NCBI RefSeq assembly: GCF_000987765.1
Contig: NZ_LAHP01000011.1
Coordinates: 62,001 to 126,000 of the forward strand
Source: Arsukibacterium sp. MJ3
GTDB taxonomy: Bacteria; Pseudomonadota; Gammaproteobacteria; Enterobacterales; Alteromonadaceae
DNA: 64,000 nucleotides
Direction of reading: 5' to 3'
This document shows positions 46,341 to 54,894 of this stretch, piece after piece. A program made the translations under genes and the position numbers. How positions within the stretch are numbered: position 1 is the first letter of the stretch; each line of letters begins with the position of its first letter. The notes under the pieces are model-generated. The model ran no database searches, was not told where the DNA came from, and worked only from the letters and a program-made list of their open reading frames with translations.

Positions 46341-46839
46341 TATAGCGGCATTAGGTTTTGCGGCAATGCTGAGTTTTAGCGGTACCGTGGCAGCAATGCC
46401 AACCTTAACTACAGTTGGTGAAGGCAGTTATCGTTATTTTTTTTGGCACCTATATGAGGCCAGATTGGCCAGCCCCGATGGTAAATTTAACGATTATCAA
46501 CAAACCAGCCCGTTACTACTGGAGCTAACCTATCAACGCGATATCAGTAAAGAGCAGTTTATAGATGCAACAGTAGAGCAGTGGCAAAAACTGGGTCATA
46601 CCAATGAGCAACAGCAAGCAAGCTGGGCTCAGACGCTTGCTTTGATATGGCGCGATGTTAAAAAGGGTGACAGGTTGGCCGCATTGTTGACTGAACAAGG
46701 TATTGTGCAGTTTTACTTAAACGATAATGATATTGGCAGTGTTGATGATAAAGCGTTTGCACCGGCTTTTTTTGATATTTGGCTACATCCTGATACTACG
46801 GCCCCTAAGCTGCGAAATCAGTTATTGGCTGCAAATTAA
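46321..46839 (+). CDS. Chalcone isomerase-like domain protein, secreted
   Basis: A 172-residue protein with a signal peptide (MRNLLVSIAALGFAAMLSFSGTVAA) followed by a CHI-like domain (SYRYFFWHLYEARLASPDG; LELTYQRDISKEQFIDAT; ...GDRLAALL; FFDIWLHPDTTAPKLRNQLL). The fold is shared with plant chalcone isomerase and fatty-acid-binding FAPs; bacterial members more likely bind fatty acids or act in envelope lipid processing than isomerise flavonoids. AGGAGG lies just upstream of the ATG. It ends the SDR-DUF2878-CHI unit, with a terminator directly after it. Confidence 0.87.
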   Translation: MRNLLVSIAALGFAAMLSFSGTVAAMPTLTTVGEGSYRYFFWHLYEARLASPDGKFNDYQQTSPLLLELTYQRDISKEQFIDATVEQWQKLGHTNEQQQASWAQTLALIWRDVKKGDRLAALLTEQGIVQFYLNDNDIGSVDDKAFAPAFFDIWLHPDTTAPKLRNQLLAAN

Positions 46840-46841
46840 TA

Positions 46842-46877
46842 TAAAAAAAGCAGTATACTTCGGGTAAACTGTTTTTT
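46842..46877. terminator. Bidirectional terminator between the chalcone isomerase-like and alkaline phosphatase genes
   Basis: CAGTATAC (46851-46858) and GTAAACTG (46864-46871) pair with one mismatch around a TTCGG loop, flanked by AAAAAAAG and TTTTTT, so it can stop transcription from either side. Confidence 0.8.
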
Positions 46878-46913
46878 CGTTTTTTCTTTATTATTTCGCG
46901 AATGCACAACGCG

Positions 46914-48218
46914 CTATTTAGTTTGCTGAATGTACTTAATTAACTGCTGAGCAATTTGAGTGTTATCCTGGAATCCGGCAAAATCTTTAGCATGCTTTCC
47001 GTAAGCCATTACTGGTACATCAGCAGCGGTATGACCACCCGTGGTCCAACCGGTATAAGATTTATCACTGATAAATTTTAAAACCTGACCGCGAGCTACT
47101 TTATCATCATCATGTGCCAACGCCGTTTGCAGTAACTGCAGCTGTTGGTTATCAAGACTAATACCTGTTAGTTCAGTATACCGCTGACTAATTTGTTGCT
47201 TGTCGCTCAATGTTCTTAGCTGTTTGGTTATTTCCCGTCCCGTTGCTTTAACCTGTTTAATCACATCTGTGCGCCATTGGTATTCGCCATTAGAGCCTAA
47301 TGATAACCCGCCTGTTTCATGATCTGCCGTGATAATTAAAATAGTATCCGGGTTAGCATCTACAAAGGCTTTTGCCACAATAATAGCTTGGGCAAAGTCA
47401 TGCATTTCAGCCATAGCACAGGCAATATCATTATCGTGGCCGCACCAGTCAATCTGGCTACCCTCAACCATCAGCACGAAGCCTTTTTCAGCACCAGACA
47501 ATAGTTGCAATGCTTTCTTTGTAAGCGGCGCTAACATACTGTCATAAGGTGAGTTTAATACCGCTGGCAGTGCATCTTCGCTAAGTAGGGCAATGGCGGG
47601 CAGGCGGGTCAGGCTATCCAGTTGCTGGACGTTACCGGTGAACTGGTAACCCAGTTCAGTAAAACCGCTGATAAGATCACGGTCTTTCCGTACAAAATAT
47701 TTAGTGCCGCCGCCAATAATGACATCGGCTACCGGCTTGCCGTCTATGCGGTAATCCAAATACATATCAGCAATATCATTCATATTGCGCCGGCTTTTGT
47801 TGTGGGCTAAAAATGATGCTGGCGTGGCATGATTTACCTGCGAGCTAGCGACAATACCGTTGGCTTTACCTAAGCGTTTTGCCAACTGCATTAACGTTCC
47901 AATGGGGATATGTTGGCGGTTAACTGAAATGGCGCCATTAAAGCTTTTAACACCCGTAGCTAAAGCTGTGGCACCTGCTGCCGAGTCAGTCACCAGCGTA
48001 TCATCATCCGGATAAGTACTGGCCATGCCGGTTAATAAATCATCAAAAATGGTATTGGAGACTGTTTTTTCGGCAGGATCGTGTTGGTAATAACGGTAAG
48101 CCGCAACATAAGCTGGTCCCATGCCATCGCCAATCATATAAATAATATTTTTAGGAGCTGCAGTTACTGTTACTGGCAGTAAGCTGGATAGTGCAAGCAA
48201 TAAAACCGCATAGCGCAT
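46914..48218 (-). CDS. Alkaline phosphatase (PhoA family)
   Basis: A 434-residue periplasmic alkaline phosphatase. A signal peptide (MRYAVLLLALSSLLPVTVTA) precedes KNIIYMIGDGMG with the metal-binding Asp; the nucleophilic Ser lies in VTDSAAGATALATG (about residue 80), and the zinc ligands in ITADHETGG and TGGHTAADVPV. It hydrolyses phosphomonoesters to release phosphate. The mini-PstS gene is 15 kb away, so no operon links them. No Pho box was identified in the 208 bases upstream. Confidence 0.93.
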   Translation of the reverse strand: MRYAVLLLALSSLLPVTVTAAPKNIIYMIGDGMGPAYVAAYRYYQHDPAEKTVSNTIFDDLLTGMASTYPDDDTLVTDSAAGATALATGVKSFNGAISVNRQHIPIGTLMQLAKRLGKANGIVASSQVNHATPASFLAHNKSRRNMNDIADMYLDYRIDGKPVADVIIGGGTKYFVRKDRDLISGFTELGYQFTGNVQQLDSLTRLPAIALLSEDALPAVLNSPYDSMLAPLTKKALQLLSGAEKGFVLMVEGSQIDWCGHDNDIACAMAEMHDFAQAIIVAKAFVDANPDTILIITADHETGGLSLGSNGEYQWRTDVIKQVKATGREITKQLRTLSDKQQISQRYTELTGISLDNQQLQLLQTALAHDDDKVARGQVLKFISDKSYTGWTTGGHTAADVPVMAYGKHAKDFAGFQDNTQIAQQLIKYIQQTK

Positions 48219-48426
48219 TTTATAAACCTTTCTTATTTTACCTATTATTCGCAGTGTACGTTAAGTTTCAGGGCCAACCAAGTGTATTGTGATCCACAAG
48301 GCGAATTATCAATTGAGTGTTTTTCTGGACAATTTTTAGTATCGCAGGCTATCTTAGAACGAATAGGTAGTGCTGTGGTCGTACTATCATGAATTACACT
48401 ACGCTAAATGGTGGTATGAGGAAGCT

Positions 48427-49269
48427 ATGAAAACAACAATAACAAACATAGTACTAACGTTGGCACTTTATTTGACACTGCAGGTTCAAGCGCAAGCAGT
48501 TGAGGTAACTGAGCGATTATCTCAGCTGGCGTCAAGTGCTGAACGCAGTAGCGGGCACATTGAGCGGAACCGCTATCGTCACCCTGCTGAAACGCTGAAC
48601 TTTTTTGGCATTAAACCTGATATGGCGGTATTAGAAGTGTGGCCCAGCAGAGGGTGGTATACCGAAATACTGGCGCCATTTTTAAAAGATGATGGGCAAT
48701 TTACTATAGCGCAATTTCGTCATGATGACGGAACGCTAAAAGATGATCGCAGTATTTTCTGGGCCAGGTTAAGTGCAAATCTTGCTGAGCAGATTACCGC
48801 AAAGCCGGAGTATTTTGGCACTGTACATCAAATTGAACTCGACCCCCCATTGTTTGTGCCGGCACTGGCTAAAGAGCAGTTTGATATGGTGTTATCGTTT
48901 CGTAACGCTCATATATGGGATGAAAGTGGCCATTTAGCAGCAACCTTGCAATCCCTTTATGATCTGCTAAAACCAGGCGGCGTGCTGGGATTAGTAGAAC
49001 ACCGTGCCGCCACTTATTCAGATACCACCAGCGTTGCTGTTGAAGGTTATCTAGATGAACCTTATGTTATTGCTGCTGCTGAGCAAGCCGGCTTTCAACT
49101 GGTTGCGCGCAGTGAAATAAATGCAAATTTACTTGATACTAAAGATCACCCGAAAGGGGTTTATACGTTGCCACCTACGTTGGCTTTGGGTAAAACCAAC
49201 CGGGCCCATTATTTAAAAATAGGCGAGAGCGACCGGATGACGCTGAAGTTCATTAAACCCGTTAGCTAG
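48427..49269 (+). CDS. SAM-methyltransferase-like protein with signal peptide (COG4798 type)
   Basis: A 280-residue protein from the ATG at 48427 (GAGGAAG just upstream; the 19 codons before it are not plausible). It has a signal peptide (MKTTITNIVLTLALYLTLQVQAQA), so the domain should be exported. The methyltransferase fold is recognisable: motif I is V-L-E-V-W-P-S-R-G-W-Y-T-E, which departs from the usual E/DxGxGxG; later motifs are VLSFRNAHIW and LKPGGVLGLVEHRA. Such proteins form the predicted methyltransferase group COG4798; whether they bind SAM in the periplasm is uncertain. Transcribed alone. Confidence 0.8.
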   Translation: MKTTITNIVLTLALYLTLQVQAQAVEVTERLSQLASSAERSSGHIERNRYRHPAETLNFFGIKPDMAVLEVWPSRGWYTEILAPFLKDDGQFTIAQFRHDDGTLKDDRSIFWARLSANLAEQITAKPEYFGTVHQIELDPPLFVPALAKEQFDMVLSFRNAHIWDESGHLAATLQSLYDLLKPGGVLGLVEHRAATYSDTTSVAVEGYLDEPYVIAAAEQAGFQLVARSEINANLLDTKDHPKGVYTLPPTLALGKTNRAHYLKIGESDRMTLKFIKPVS

Positions 49270-49464
49270 ATAGGCTTGAACAGGTAAAATCGTTATGCTA
49301 TTTGTCCGAACCAACTAATTGTGTAGTGACGCCAATTATGGGATGATTACCACTAGAGTAAATACTCAGTATCAGGCTTTTCCAGACAGTAAAGCTGAAA
49401 ACTTTATTGCAGGCAGTCACAAATATAACGATATAATAATAACCTTAATATAAAGGAGAGGACG

Positions 49465-51120
49465 GTGGATAAAGTTTGGTTAAAGCGTTACCCGTCAGGT
49501 GTACCTACTGAAATTGACGCGGATCATTACCATTCCTTGCTCGATATTTTTTCCCAAAGTATCAGTCAGTTTGCCGATAGAACGGCTTTTATCAATATGG
49601 GTAAAAGTATCAGTTATCGAGAGTTAGACAAATTAAGTAAAGCCTTTGCGGCATATTTGCAAAAAGATCTTGGCCTGAAAAAAGGCGATGCTGTTGCCAT
49701 AATGATGCCTAACCTGTTGCAATACCCGATAGTGCTAATGGGTATTTTACGAGCAGGTTGTACCGTGGTTAATGTTAACCCTCTTTACACACCGCGCGAG
49801 TTACAGCATCAGTTATCGGATTCAAAAGCGAAAGCGATTGTCATTGTTGATAACTTTGCTCACACCCTGGCCGCAGTCGAAAAAGAGCTCAAGCTGGACC
49901 ACATTATTTTAACCAAAATGGGCGACATGCTGGGCTTGGTTAAAGGTAGCATTGTTAACCTGGTGGTTAAACATGTCAAAAAACTGGTTCCGGCTTACTC
50001 ATTAAGCCACTTTGTTACTTTTAAAGCAGTGTTAGAAAAAGGCCAGCATTTAAAGTATCAGAAACCCGAGGTTAGCGGTCAAGACATCGCTTTTTTACAA
50101 TATACCGGTGGCACTACCGGGGTATCGAAAGGCGCTATGTTGTCGCATCGGAATATGGTGGCTAACCTGGAACAATGTAGTGGTTTTCTTGACAGTTTTT
50201 TAGAGAAAGGCAAAGAAAATGTTGTTACTGCGCTACCGCTTTATCATATTTTTGCCTTAACGGCTAATTTCTTCACCTTTTTCAAATATGGTGGTACTAA
50301 CTTACTGATTACCAATCCGCGCGATATGGCTGGTTTTGTAAAAGAGTTATCCAAGTTTCCGTTTACCGCCATTACCGGGGTAAATACCTTGTTTAATGGT
50401 TTACTTAATACTCCGGGTTTTGCGGAACTGGATTTTAGTCGTTTAAGATTGGTACTCGGTGGCGGTATGGCGGTGCAACGCCCCGTTGCTGAGCGCTGGA
50501 AGAAGATAACCAAAACCCGCTTACTGGAAGGCTATGGCTTAACGGAGTGTTGTCCGTTGGTAACATTAAGCCCATTTGATTTAGACGACTTTAACGGCAG
50601 TATTGGCTTACCAGCACCGTCTACTTTAATCCGTTTAATCGACGACAACGGCGTTGACGTTGCTATTGGTGAGCCAGGTGAATTACTGGTGAAAGGACCA
50701 CAAGTGATGATTGGTTATCTTAACCGGCCGGAAGAAACAGCCAAAACGATTAAAGATGGCTGGTTATATACTGGCGATATTGCCACTATGGATGACGAGG
50801 GCTTTTTCTATATAGTCGATCGTAAAAAGGACATGATCCTGGTATCAGGTTTTAATGTTTACCCGAACGAAATTGAAGAAGTGGTGGCGATGAGTGAAAA
50901 AGTACTCGAAGTCGCTGCCGTTGGCGTACCGAATGACGCTGCCGGTGAAATAGTAAAAGTGGTTATTGTTAAAAAAGATCCAACACTAACCGAAGAAGAA
51001 GTGATTGCTCACTGCAAGCAATATTTAACGGGCTACAAGGTACCAAAACTGGTAGAATTTCGCGCTGAATTGCCGAAAACGAATGTGGGTAAAATTCTGC
51101 GGCGCGAGCTGCGGGGTTAA
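49465..51120 (+). CDS. fadD: FadD, long-chain fatty-acid-CoA ligase
   Basis: A 551-residue acyl-CoA synthetase of the ANL superfamily, starting with GTG (strong GGAGAGG just upstream). It activates exogenous fatty acids at the inner membrane by adenylation then CoA transfer. The AMP-binding signature is [14 protein letters not shown] (about residue 213) and the FACS motif is [26 protein letters not shown]; the C-terminal lysine region is [13 protein letters not shown]. coli FadD has 561 residues. The order fadD-rnd matches E. coli and other gammaproteobacteria. Confidence 0.96.
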   Translation: MDKVWLKRYPSGVPTEIDADHYHSLLDIFSQSISQFADRTAFINMGKSISYRELDKLSKAFAAYLQKDLGLKKGDAVAIMMPNLLQYPIVLMGILRAGCTVVNVNPLYTPRELQHQLSDSKAKAIVIVDNFAHTLAAVEKELKLDHIILTKMGDMLGLVKGSIVNLVVKHVKKLVPAYSLSHFVTFKAVLEKGQHLKYQKPEVSGQDIAFLQYTGGTTGVSKGAMLSHRNMVANLEQCSGFLDSFLEKGKENVVTALPLYHIFALTANFFTFFKYGGTNLLITNPRDMAGFVKELSKFPFTAITGVNTLFNGLLNTPGFAELDFSRLRLVLGGGMAVQRPVAERWKKITKTRLLEGYGLTECCPLVTLSPFDLDDFNGSIGLPAPSTLIRLIDDNGVDVAIGEPGELLVKGPQVMIGYLNRPEETAKTIKDGWLYTGDIATMDDEGFFYIVDRKKDMILVSGFNVYPNEIEEVVAMSEKVLEVAAVGVPNDAAGEIVKVVIVKKDPTLTEEEVIAHCKQYLTGYKVPKLVEFRAELPKTNVGKILRRELRG

Positions 51121-51123
51121 TCT

Positions 51124-51153
51124 AAAACCGGCTTAGGCCGGTTTTGTTTTTTT
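51124..51153 (+). terminator. Terminator of fadD
   Basis: AAAACCGGC (51124-51132) pairs perfectly with GCCGGTTTT (51137-51145) across a TTAG loop, followed by GTTTTTTT. It lies four bases past the fadD stop and 14 bases before the rnd start, so rnd may rely on readthrough or its own signals. Confidence 0.9.
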
Positions 51154-51166
51154 AAGAGATGTAAGC

Positions 51167-52327
51167 ATGACCTATCTGATCACGGATAACCTCAGCCTGG
51201 CAACATATTGCCAAAATGCCGCCGGACAACATGCCCTGGCAGTGGATTCTGAGTTTATCCGGCAAAGTACCTTGTACCCTAAACTTGGCCTGATCCAGTT
51301 GTTTGATGGTAAACAACTGGCATTAGTTGATCCACTAACCATTACCGATTGGCAGCCACTGATCCAGTTGTTTGCGGATGAAACTATTGTTAAAACGTTA
51401 CATTCTTGTACTGAAGATCTTGAAGCACTCGCTACTATTGGTATTGCGCGTATTCAACCTTTGTTTGATACCCAGCTGGCTGCTGAATTATTGGGATGGG
51501 GCAGCAGTATTGGTTATGCCAAATTAGTTGAGCGCGCGACTGGCGAAGTGCTGGATAAAAGTGAATCACGAACCGACTGGCTGGCACGGCCGCTGGCAAC
51601 AAAACAGCTAGAATATGCTGCGAATGATGTGACTTTTTTGCTACCGCTGTATCAACATCTTATGGCGCAATTTAATAATGAAGCTTTACTGCCACTGTTA
51701 CTTGCAGAAGGCCAGCAATTGCAGCAACGTCGGGCCACCCCTTTGCCCCTAAAGCTAAAATATCTTGAAATTAAAAATGGCTCACTGTTACGAAGCCGCG
51801 ATTTAGCAGTATTAAGAGAACTGGTAGCGTGGCGCCTGGGATATGCTGGCCAGCGAGATTTGGCTTTAGGCCTGGTGGTTAAAGATTTCCAGATGTTAGA
51901 ATTGGCTAAACGTAAACCCGCTACTGTTGAAAGTTTATTGAATATTCCGGGTATGACTGGCCGGGATATGCGACGCCATGCCAAAAGTATCATTGAGCTT
52001 ATTGAATTGGCAAAGCAGTTACCGCAAGACGCTTGCCCCCAACCGTTTTATCAGTTGGCCAATTTTGCCGGTGAGAAAGTAGTATTAGCCGAGCTTGGCC
52101 ATGCCATAAAAGAAGTTGCTGCACAGTCTGGCATACCTGCGGCATTTTTATCCGTTAGGCGTCAGTTACACGAATATTTCAACTGGTGTTGGCGGGTGTC
52201 TGATGAAGAGCGGGCATTATTACCGATACCCGAATATTTGAGCGGTTGGCGTCAGCAGCTGTTGTTACCTTACTTACCCATACCTGCTCATGTAGAAAAT
52301 TTGGTTAATAGTTATATACAACGTTAG
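51167..52327 (+). CDS. rnd: Ribonuclease D
   Basis: A 386-residue DEDD 3'-5' exonuclease involved in maturing tRNA and other stable RNAs. The catalytic residues are visible in AVDSEFIRQ (Exo I, D and E), TLHSCTEDLEAL (Exo II) and YAANDVTFLLPLY (Exo III, DEDDy Tyr). The rest holds an HRDC-type domain (about 205-285) and a second helical domain. Length is as in E. coli (375). Confidence 0.95.
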   Translation: MTYLITDNLSLATYCQNAAGQHALAVDSEFIRQSTLYPKLGLIQLFDGKQLALVDPLTITDWQPLIQLFADETIVKTLHSCTEDLEALATIGIARIQPLFDTQLAAELLGWGSSIGYAKLVERATGEVLDKSESRTDWLARPLATKQLEYAANDVTFLLPLYQHLMAQFNNEALLPLLLAEGQQLQQRRATPLPLKLKYLEIKNGSLLRSRDLAVLRELVAWRLGYAGQRDLALGLVVKDFQMLELAKRKPATVESLLNIPGMTGRDMRRHAKSIIELIELAKQLPQDACPQPFYQLANFAGEKVVLAELGHAIKEVAAQSGIPAAFLSVRRQLHEYFNWCWRVSDEERALLPIPEYLSGWRQQLLLPYLPIPAHVENLVNSYIQR

Positions 52328-52335
52328 CATAATAA

Positions 52336-52503
52336 ATGTGGCCCATTGGAAAATATAGACTCTTGTGTCCAAAAATAAATTTTACCAATGCCTTAGACGT
52401 ATCAGCGGGCAATTATCGTGTACGTATTAGCTTACCCGTTACCGATACAATGGTATTCGATAGTAATACATTGGAACTGACCGGCGGAATGGCGCTGGCT
52501 TAA
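52336..52503 (+). pseudogene. Possible gene remnant, 55-codon frame
   Basis: An ATG at 52336 opens a frame that reads MWPIGKYRLLCPKINF, then DVSAGNYRVRISLPVTDTM, ending TLELTGGMALA at TAA 52501-52503. A shifted continuation (MGVGLTVMDAFVAD, from an ATG at 52504, ending at 52548) resembles a further fragment of the same protein. The composition looks like real protein (beta-strand pattern, no low complexity), but there is no Shine-Dalgarno sequence and no family I can name. It could be a decayed gene, or chance. Confidence 0.3.
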
Positions 52504-52580
52504 TGGGCGTAGGTTTAACGGTAATGGATGCTTTTGTTGCTGACTAAACCGCTGCATTAATGTTTTGCAGATAATGTAAT

Positions 52581-52608
52581 AAAAACGCCCGTAATTGCGG
52601 GCGTTTTT
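52581..52608. terminator. Bidirectional terminator downstream of minE
   Basis: AAAAACGCCCG (52581-52591) pairs perfectly with CGGGCGTTTTT (52598-52608) around a six-base loop, and gives a T-run in both directions. It ends the minCDE operon on the minus strand, and possibly rnd transcription on the plus strand. Confidence 0.92.
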
Positions 52609-52634
52609 TAAGCATTTGACATCTTTAGTGAGAA

Positions 52635-52895
52635 TTAGCGCTTATCATCCGGGAAGGTAACGTTTAGCTCCAATACCGAGATTTGGTCGCCGCGCTGTTC
52701 CAGCGACACAGCGATTTGGTCGGCAGGAATATCAACATACTTGCGGATAACTTCCAGAATGTCGCGTTCTAGCTGCGGTAAATAGTCCGGGCCATTGCGC
52801 CGCTTGCGCTCGTGCGCCACAATAATTTGCAACCGCTCTTTAGCGGTGCTGGCAGTGTTTTTCTTGGTTGAGCGAAAATAATCCAGTAATGACAT
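52635..52895 (-). CDS. minE: MinE, cell division topological specificity factor
   Basis: An 86-residue protein matching MinE: N-terminal amphipathic anti-MinCD segment ([29 protein letters not shown]), then the dimerisation domain ([23 protein letters not shown]). It drives pole-to-pole oscillation of MinCD. It lies three bases after minD, the last gene of minCDE. Confidence 0.97.
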   Translation of the reverse strand: MSLLDYFRSTKKNTASTAKERLQIIVAHERKRRNGPDYLPQLERDILEVIRKYVDIPADQIAVSLEQRGDQISVLELNVTFPDDKR

Positions 52896-52898
52896 TAG

Positions 52899-53708
52899 TT
52901 ATCCTCCGAAAATCCTTTTAATAAAGCTCTTTTTCTCCACGGTCAGAAAACGGAACGGCACTTGCTCGCCCAATAAGCGCTTTATCGTATCTAAATAAGC
53001 CTGACCAGCGTCGCTTTCGGTATCCAGAATAACCGGTTGGCCTGAGTTAGAGGCATTTAATACAGCTTGTGACTCAGGTATAACGCCAATTAGCTCAATC
53101 GCCAGAATTTCTTTAACATCTTCTACACTAAGCATCTCACCTTTTTCTACCCGCTCCGGGTTGTAACGGGTCAACAACAGATGCTCTTTAATACCTTCCA
53201 AGCCTTGCTCGGCACGGCGAGACTTACTAGATAACATGCCAATGATCCGATCAGAGTCACGCACAGATGACACTTCCGGGTTGGTAACTACTACCGCTTC
53301 ATCGGCAAAGTACAACGCCATCATCGCGCCAGACTCTATGCCCGCGGGTGAGTCACAAATAATAAAATCAAAATCTTTTGCTAGCTCATTTAATACTTTT
53401 TCTACGCCCTCGCGAGTTAAGGCGTCCTTGTCACGGGTTTGCGATGCCGGTAATATAAAAAGGTTATCGGTACGTTTATCTTTAATCAGCGTTTGCTTTA
53501 AGTTGGCTTCGCCATTAATGACATTAACAAAGTCGTACACTACCCGCCGCTCACAACCCATAATTAAATCGAGGTTACGCAGGCCGATATCAAAATCGAC
53601 TATAACCGTTTTGTGGCCGGCTAATGCCAGGCCGGTACCGATTGCAGCGCTTGACGTGGTTTTACCGACACCGCCTTTGCCAGATGTAACCACAATAATT
53701 TTTGCCAT
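52899..53708 (-). CDS. minD: MinD, septum-site determining ATPase
   Basis: A 269-residue deviant-Walker ATPase. Walker A GKGGVGKTT lies at residues 9-18, the VDFDIGLRNLDLIMG motif around residue 40, the D-S-P-A-G-I-E Walker B motif near residue 120, and a C-terminal amphipathic helix (KKSFIKRIFGG) that inserts in the membrane in the ATP form. It recruits MinC and is released by MinE. The start is 11 bases after the minC stop. Confidence 0.98.
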   Translation of the reverse strand: MAKIIVVTSGKGGVGKTTSSAAIGTGLALAGHKTVIVDFDIGLRNLDLIMGCERRVVYDFVNVINGEANLKQTLIKDKRTDNLFILPASQTRDKDALTREGVEKVLNELAKDFDFIICDSPAGIESGAMMALYFADEAVVVTNPEVSSVRDSDRIIGMLSSKSRRAEQGLEGIKEHLLLTRYNPERVEKGEMLSVEDVKEILAIELIGVIPESQAVLNASNSGQPVILDTESDAGQAYLDTIKRLLGEQVPFRFLTVEKKSFIKRIFGG

Positions 53709-53719
53709 AGTGACGATCC

Positions 53720-54469
53720 TTACACTAATTCAGAGATGACTAAGCTATCGTCCTGCATCTTGATACAGGCCGAGTTGCTCCAAAATTTTCCTTGCAGACT
53801 GTCACTAAGCCAGTAATTTCCGGCGATAGAAACCAGTTCTGCTTGCAGGTTATAACAGTAAATACGTTTACTGGTATCGCCACTGGCGCCGGCAATGGCT
53901 TTACCCCGTAACGAGCCATAAATATGAATATTGCCATCGGCAATCACTTCAGCGCCGGCACCCACCGCACCTTTAATAATTAAATCGGTACCCTTGGCAT
54001 AAATTTGCTGACCAGAGCGCACGGTCTGCTCAACAATTTTGCTGTCCATGGTTGCCGGTGCAATGCTCGGTGCGGCATTTGCTGTGGGCCTGCGGTCGTT
54101 ACTAGCTTCGGCAGTGCTGCTAGCCGATTGAGCTTGGCTTGCTGGCTCTTTGGTTTTCACAGTGGCTTTGCCTACTTGCAATACTGCCAGACCTGCAGCA
54201 TGGGCCGCTATTTTTTGTGCTGCATTAGCACCGGATACGCCCACTAATACCAGTTTTAACTCAGTAAACAGGCTTTTTAATGCGGTAAAGTCCGGAGTTT
54301 GCAATACATCGCTCAGATTGAGCACGATAGGAGCCTGCATAAAAAATGCAGGTGCTTGTGCCAATTTGGCACTGAGTAACGTGTTCAGGGTTGCCGGGCT
54401 TAAATCAGCACAATGCAACACTGACATAGGAAATAAACTTCCTTTCAGTTCTAACGAATTATCAGACAT
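53720..54469 (-). CDS. minC: MinC, septum formation inhibitor
   Basis: A 249-residue FtsZ inhibitor. The N-terminal domain (about 1-110) binds FtsZ (SLELKGSLFPMSVLH), a variable Ala/Ser-rich linker follows (about 110-145), and the C-terminal beta-helix (about 145-240) shows V-R-S-G-Q-Q-I-Y and DGNIHIYGSLRGKAIAG with the MinD-binding R-G-K/R turn. First gene of the minCDE operon; it is divergent from ycgL across 142 bases. Confidence 0.95.
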   Translation of the reverse strand: MSDNSLELKGSLFPMSVLHCADLSPATLNTLLSAKLAQAPAFFMQAPIVLNLSDVLQTPDFTALKSLFTELKLVLVGVSGANAAQKIAAHAAGLAVLQVGKATVKTKEPASQAQSASSTAEASNDRRPTANAAPSIAPATMDSKIVEQTVRSGQQIYAKGTDLIIKGAVGAGAEVIADGNIHIYGSLRGKAIAGASGDTSKRIYCYNLQAELVSIAGNYWLSDSLQGKFWSNSACIKMQDDSLVISELV

Positions 54470-54611
54470 AAAGCTTTCGGCGCACGCGTTATTTTATCAC
54501 TGCGATAAGCAGTATTATTTATGCACCTGACGTTCGAGCCAGTGCGCATTACCTATGCTTCATGTTATAGTTTCGCCCTGTGTTAGGCAAGGTAGCGAAG
54601 ACGTTTTATTC

Positions 54612-54893
54612 ATGTTATGTGTTGTTTATAAAAGTCCGAACAAAGAAGGCGCTTATTTGTACCTCGAACGGCGTGACGATTTTCGCCAGGTGCCCACTGC
54701 CTTACTCGACACCTTTGGTAAGCCGCAACTGATTACCGTGCTTAATTTAGCGAAGCGGGAACATTTAGCCCAGATTGATATTCATAAGCTGCAGGCTGCA
54801 TTAAAAACCCAAGGGTTTTATTTGCAGTTGCCACCGCCACCCGAAAATTTGCTGGCACAACACAAAGCCAGTTTGCAAAACGATAAAGGTTAA
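54612..54893 (+). CDS. ycgL: YcgL domain-containing protein
   Basis: A 93-residue cytoplasmic protein from the ATG at 54612 (MLCVVYKSPNKEGAYLYLERRDDF), the usual YcgL N terminus; longer in-frame starts at 54555 are not supported. The family is found next to minCDE throughout gammaproteobacteria and its function is unknown. It is the first gene of a block running ycgL-mltB-ycgM-ycgN-smc-zipA, with gaps of 0-20 bases. Confidence 0.92.
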   Translation: MLCVVYKSPNKEGAYLYLERRDDFRQVPTALLDTFGKPQLITVLNLAKREHLAQIDIHKLQAALKTQGFYLQLPPPPENLLAQHKASLQNDKG

Positions 54894-54894
54894 T

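Larger units (their letters stand above)
52328..52634. other. Intergenic region between rnd and minE
   Basis: About 307 bases. It holds a 55-codon possible gene remnant (52336-52503), a continuing frame after it, and a strong terminator (52581-52608). Confidence 0.5.

Noticed and set aside
53236-53739. 167-codon plus-strand frame opposite minD
   Set aside because: Inside minD on the other strand; minD is unambiguous.
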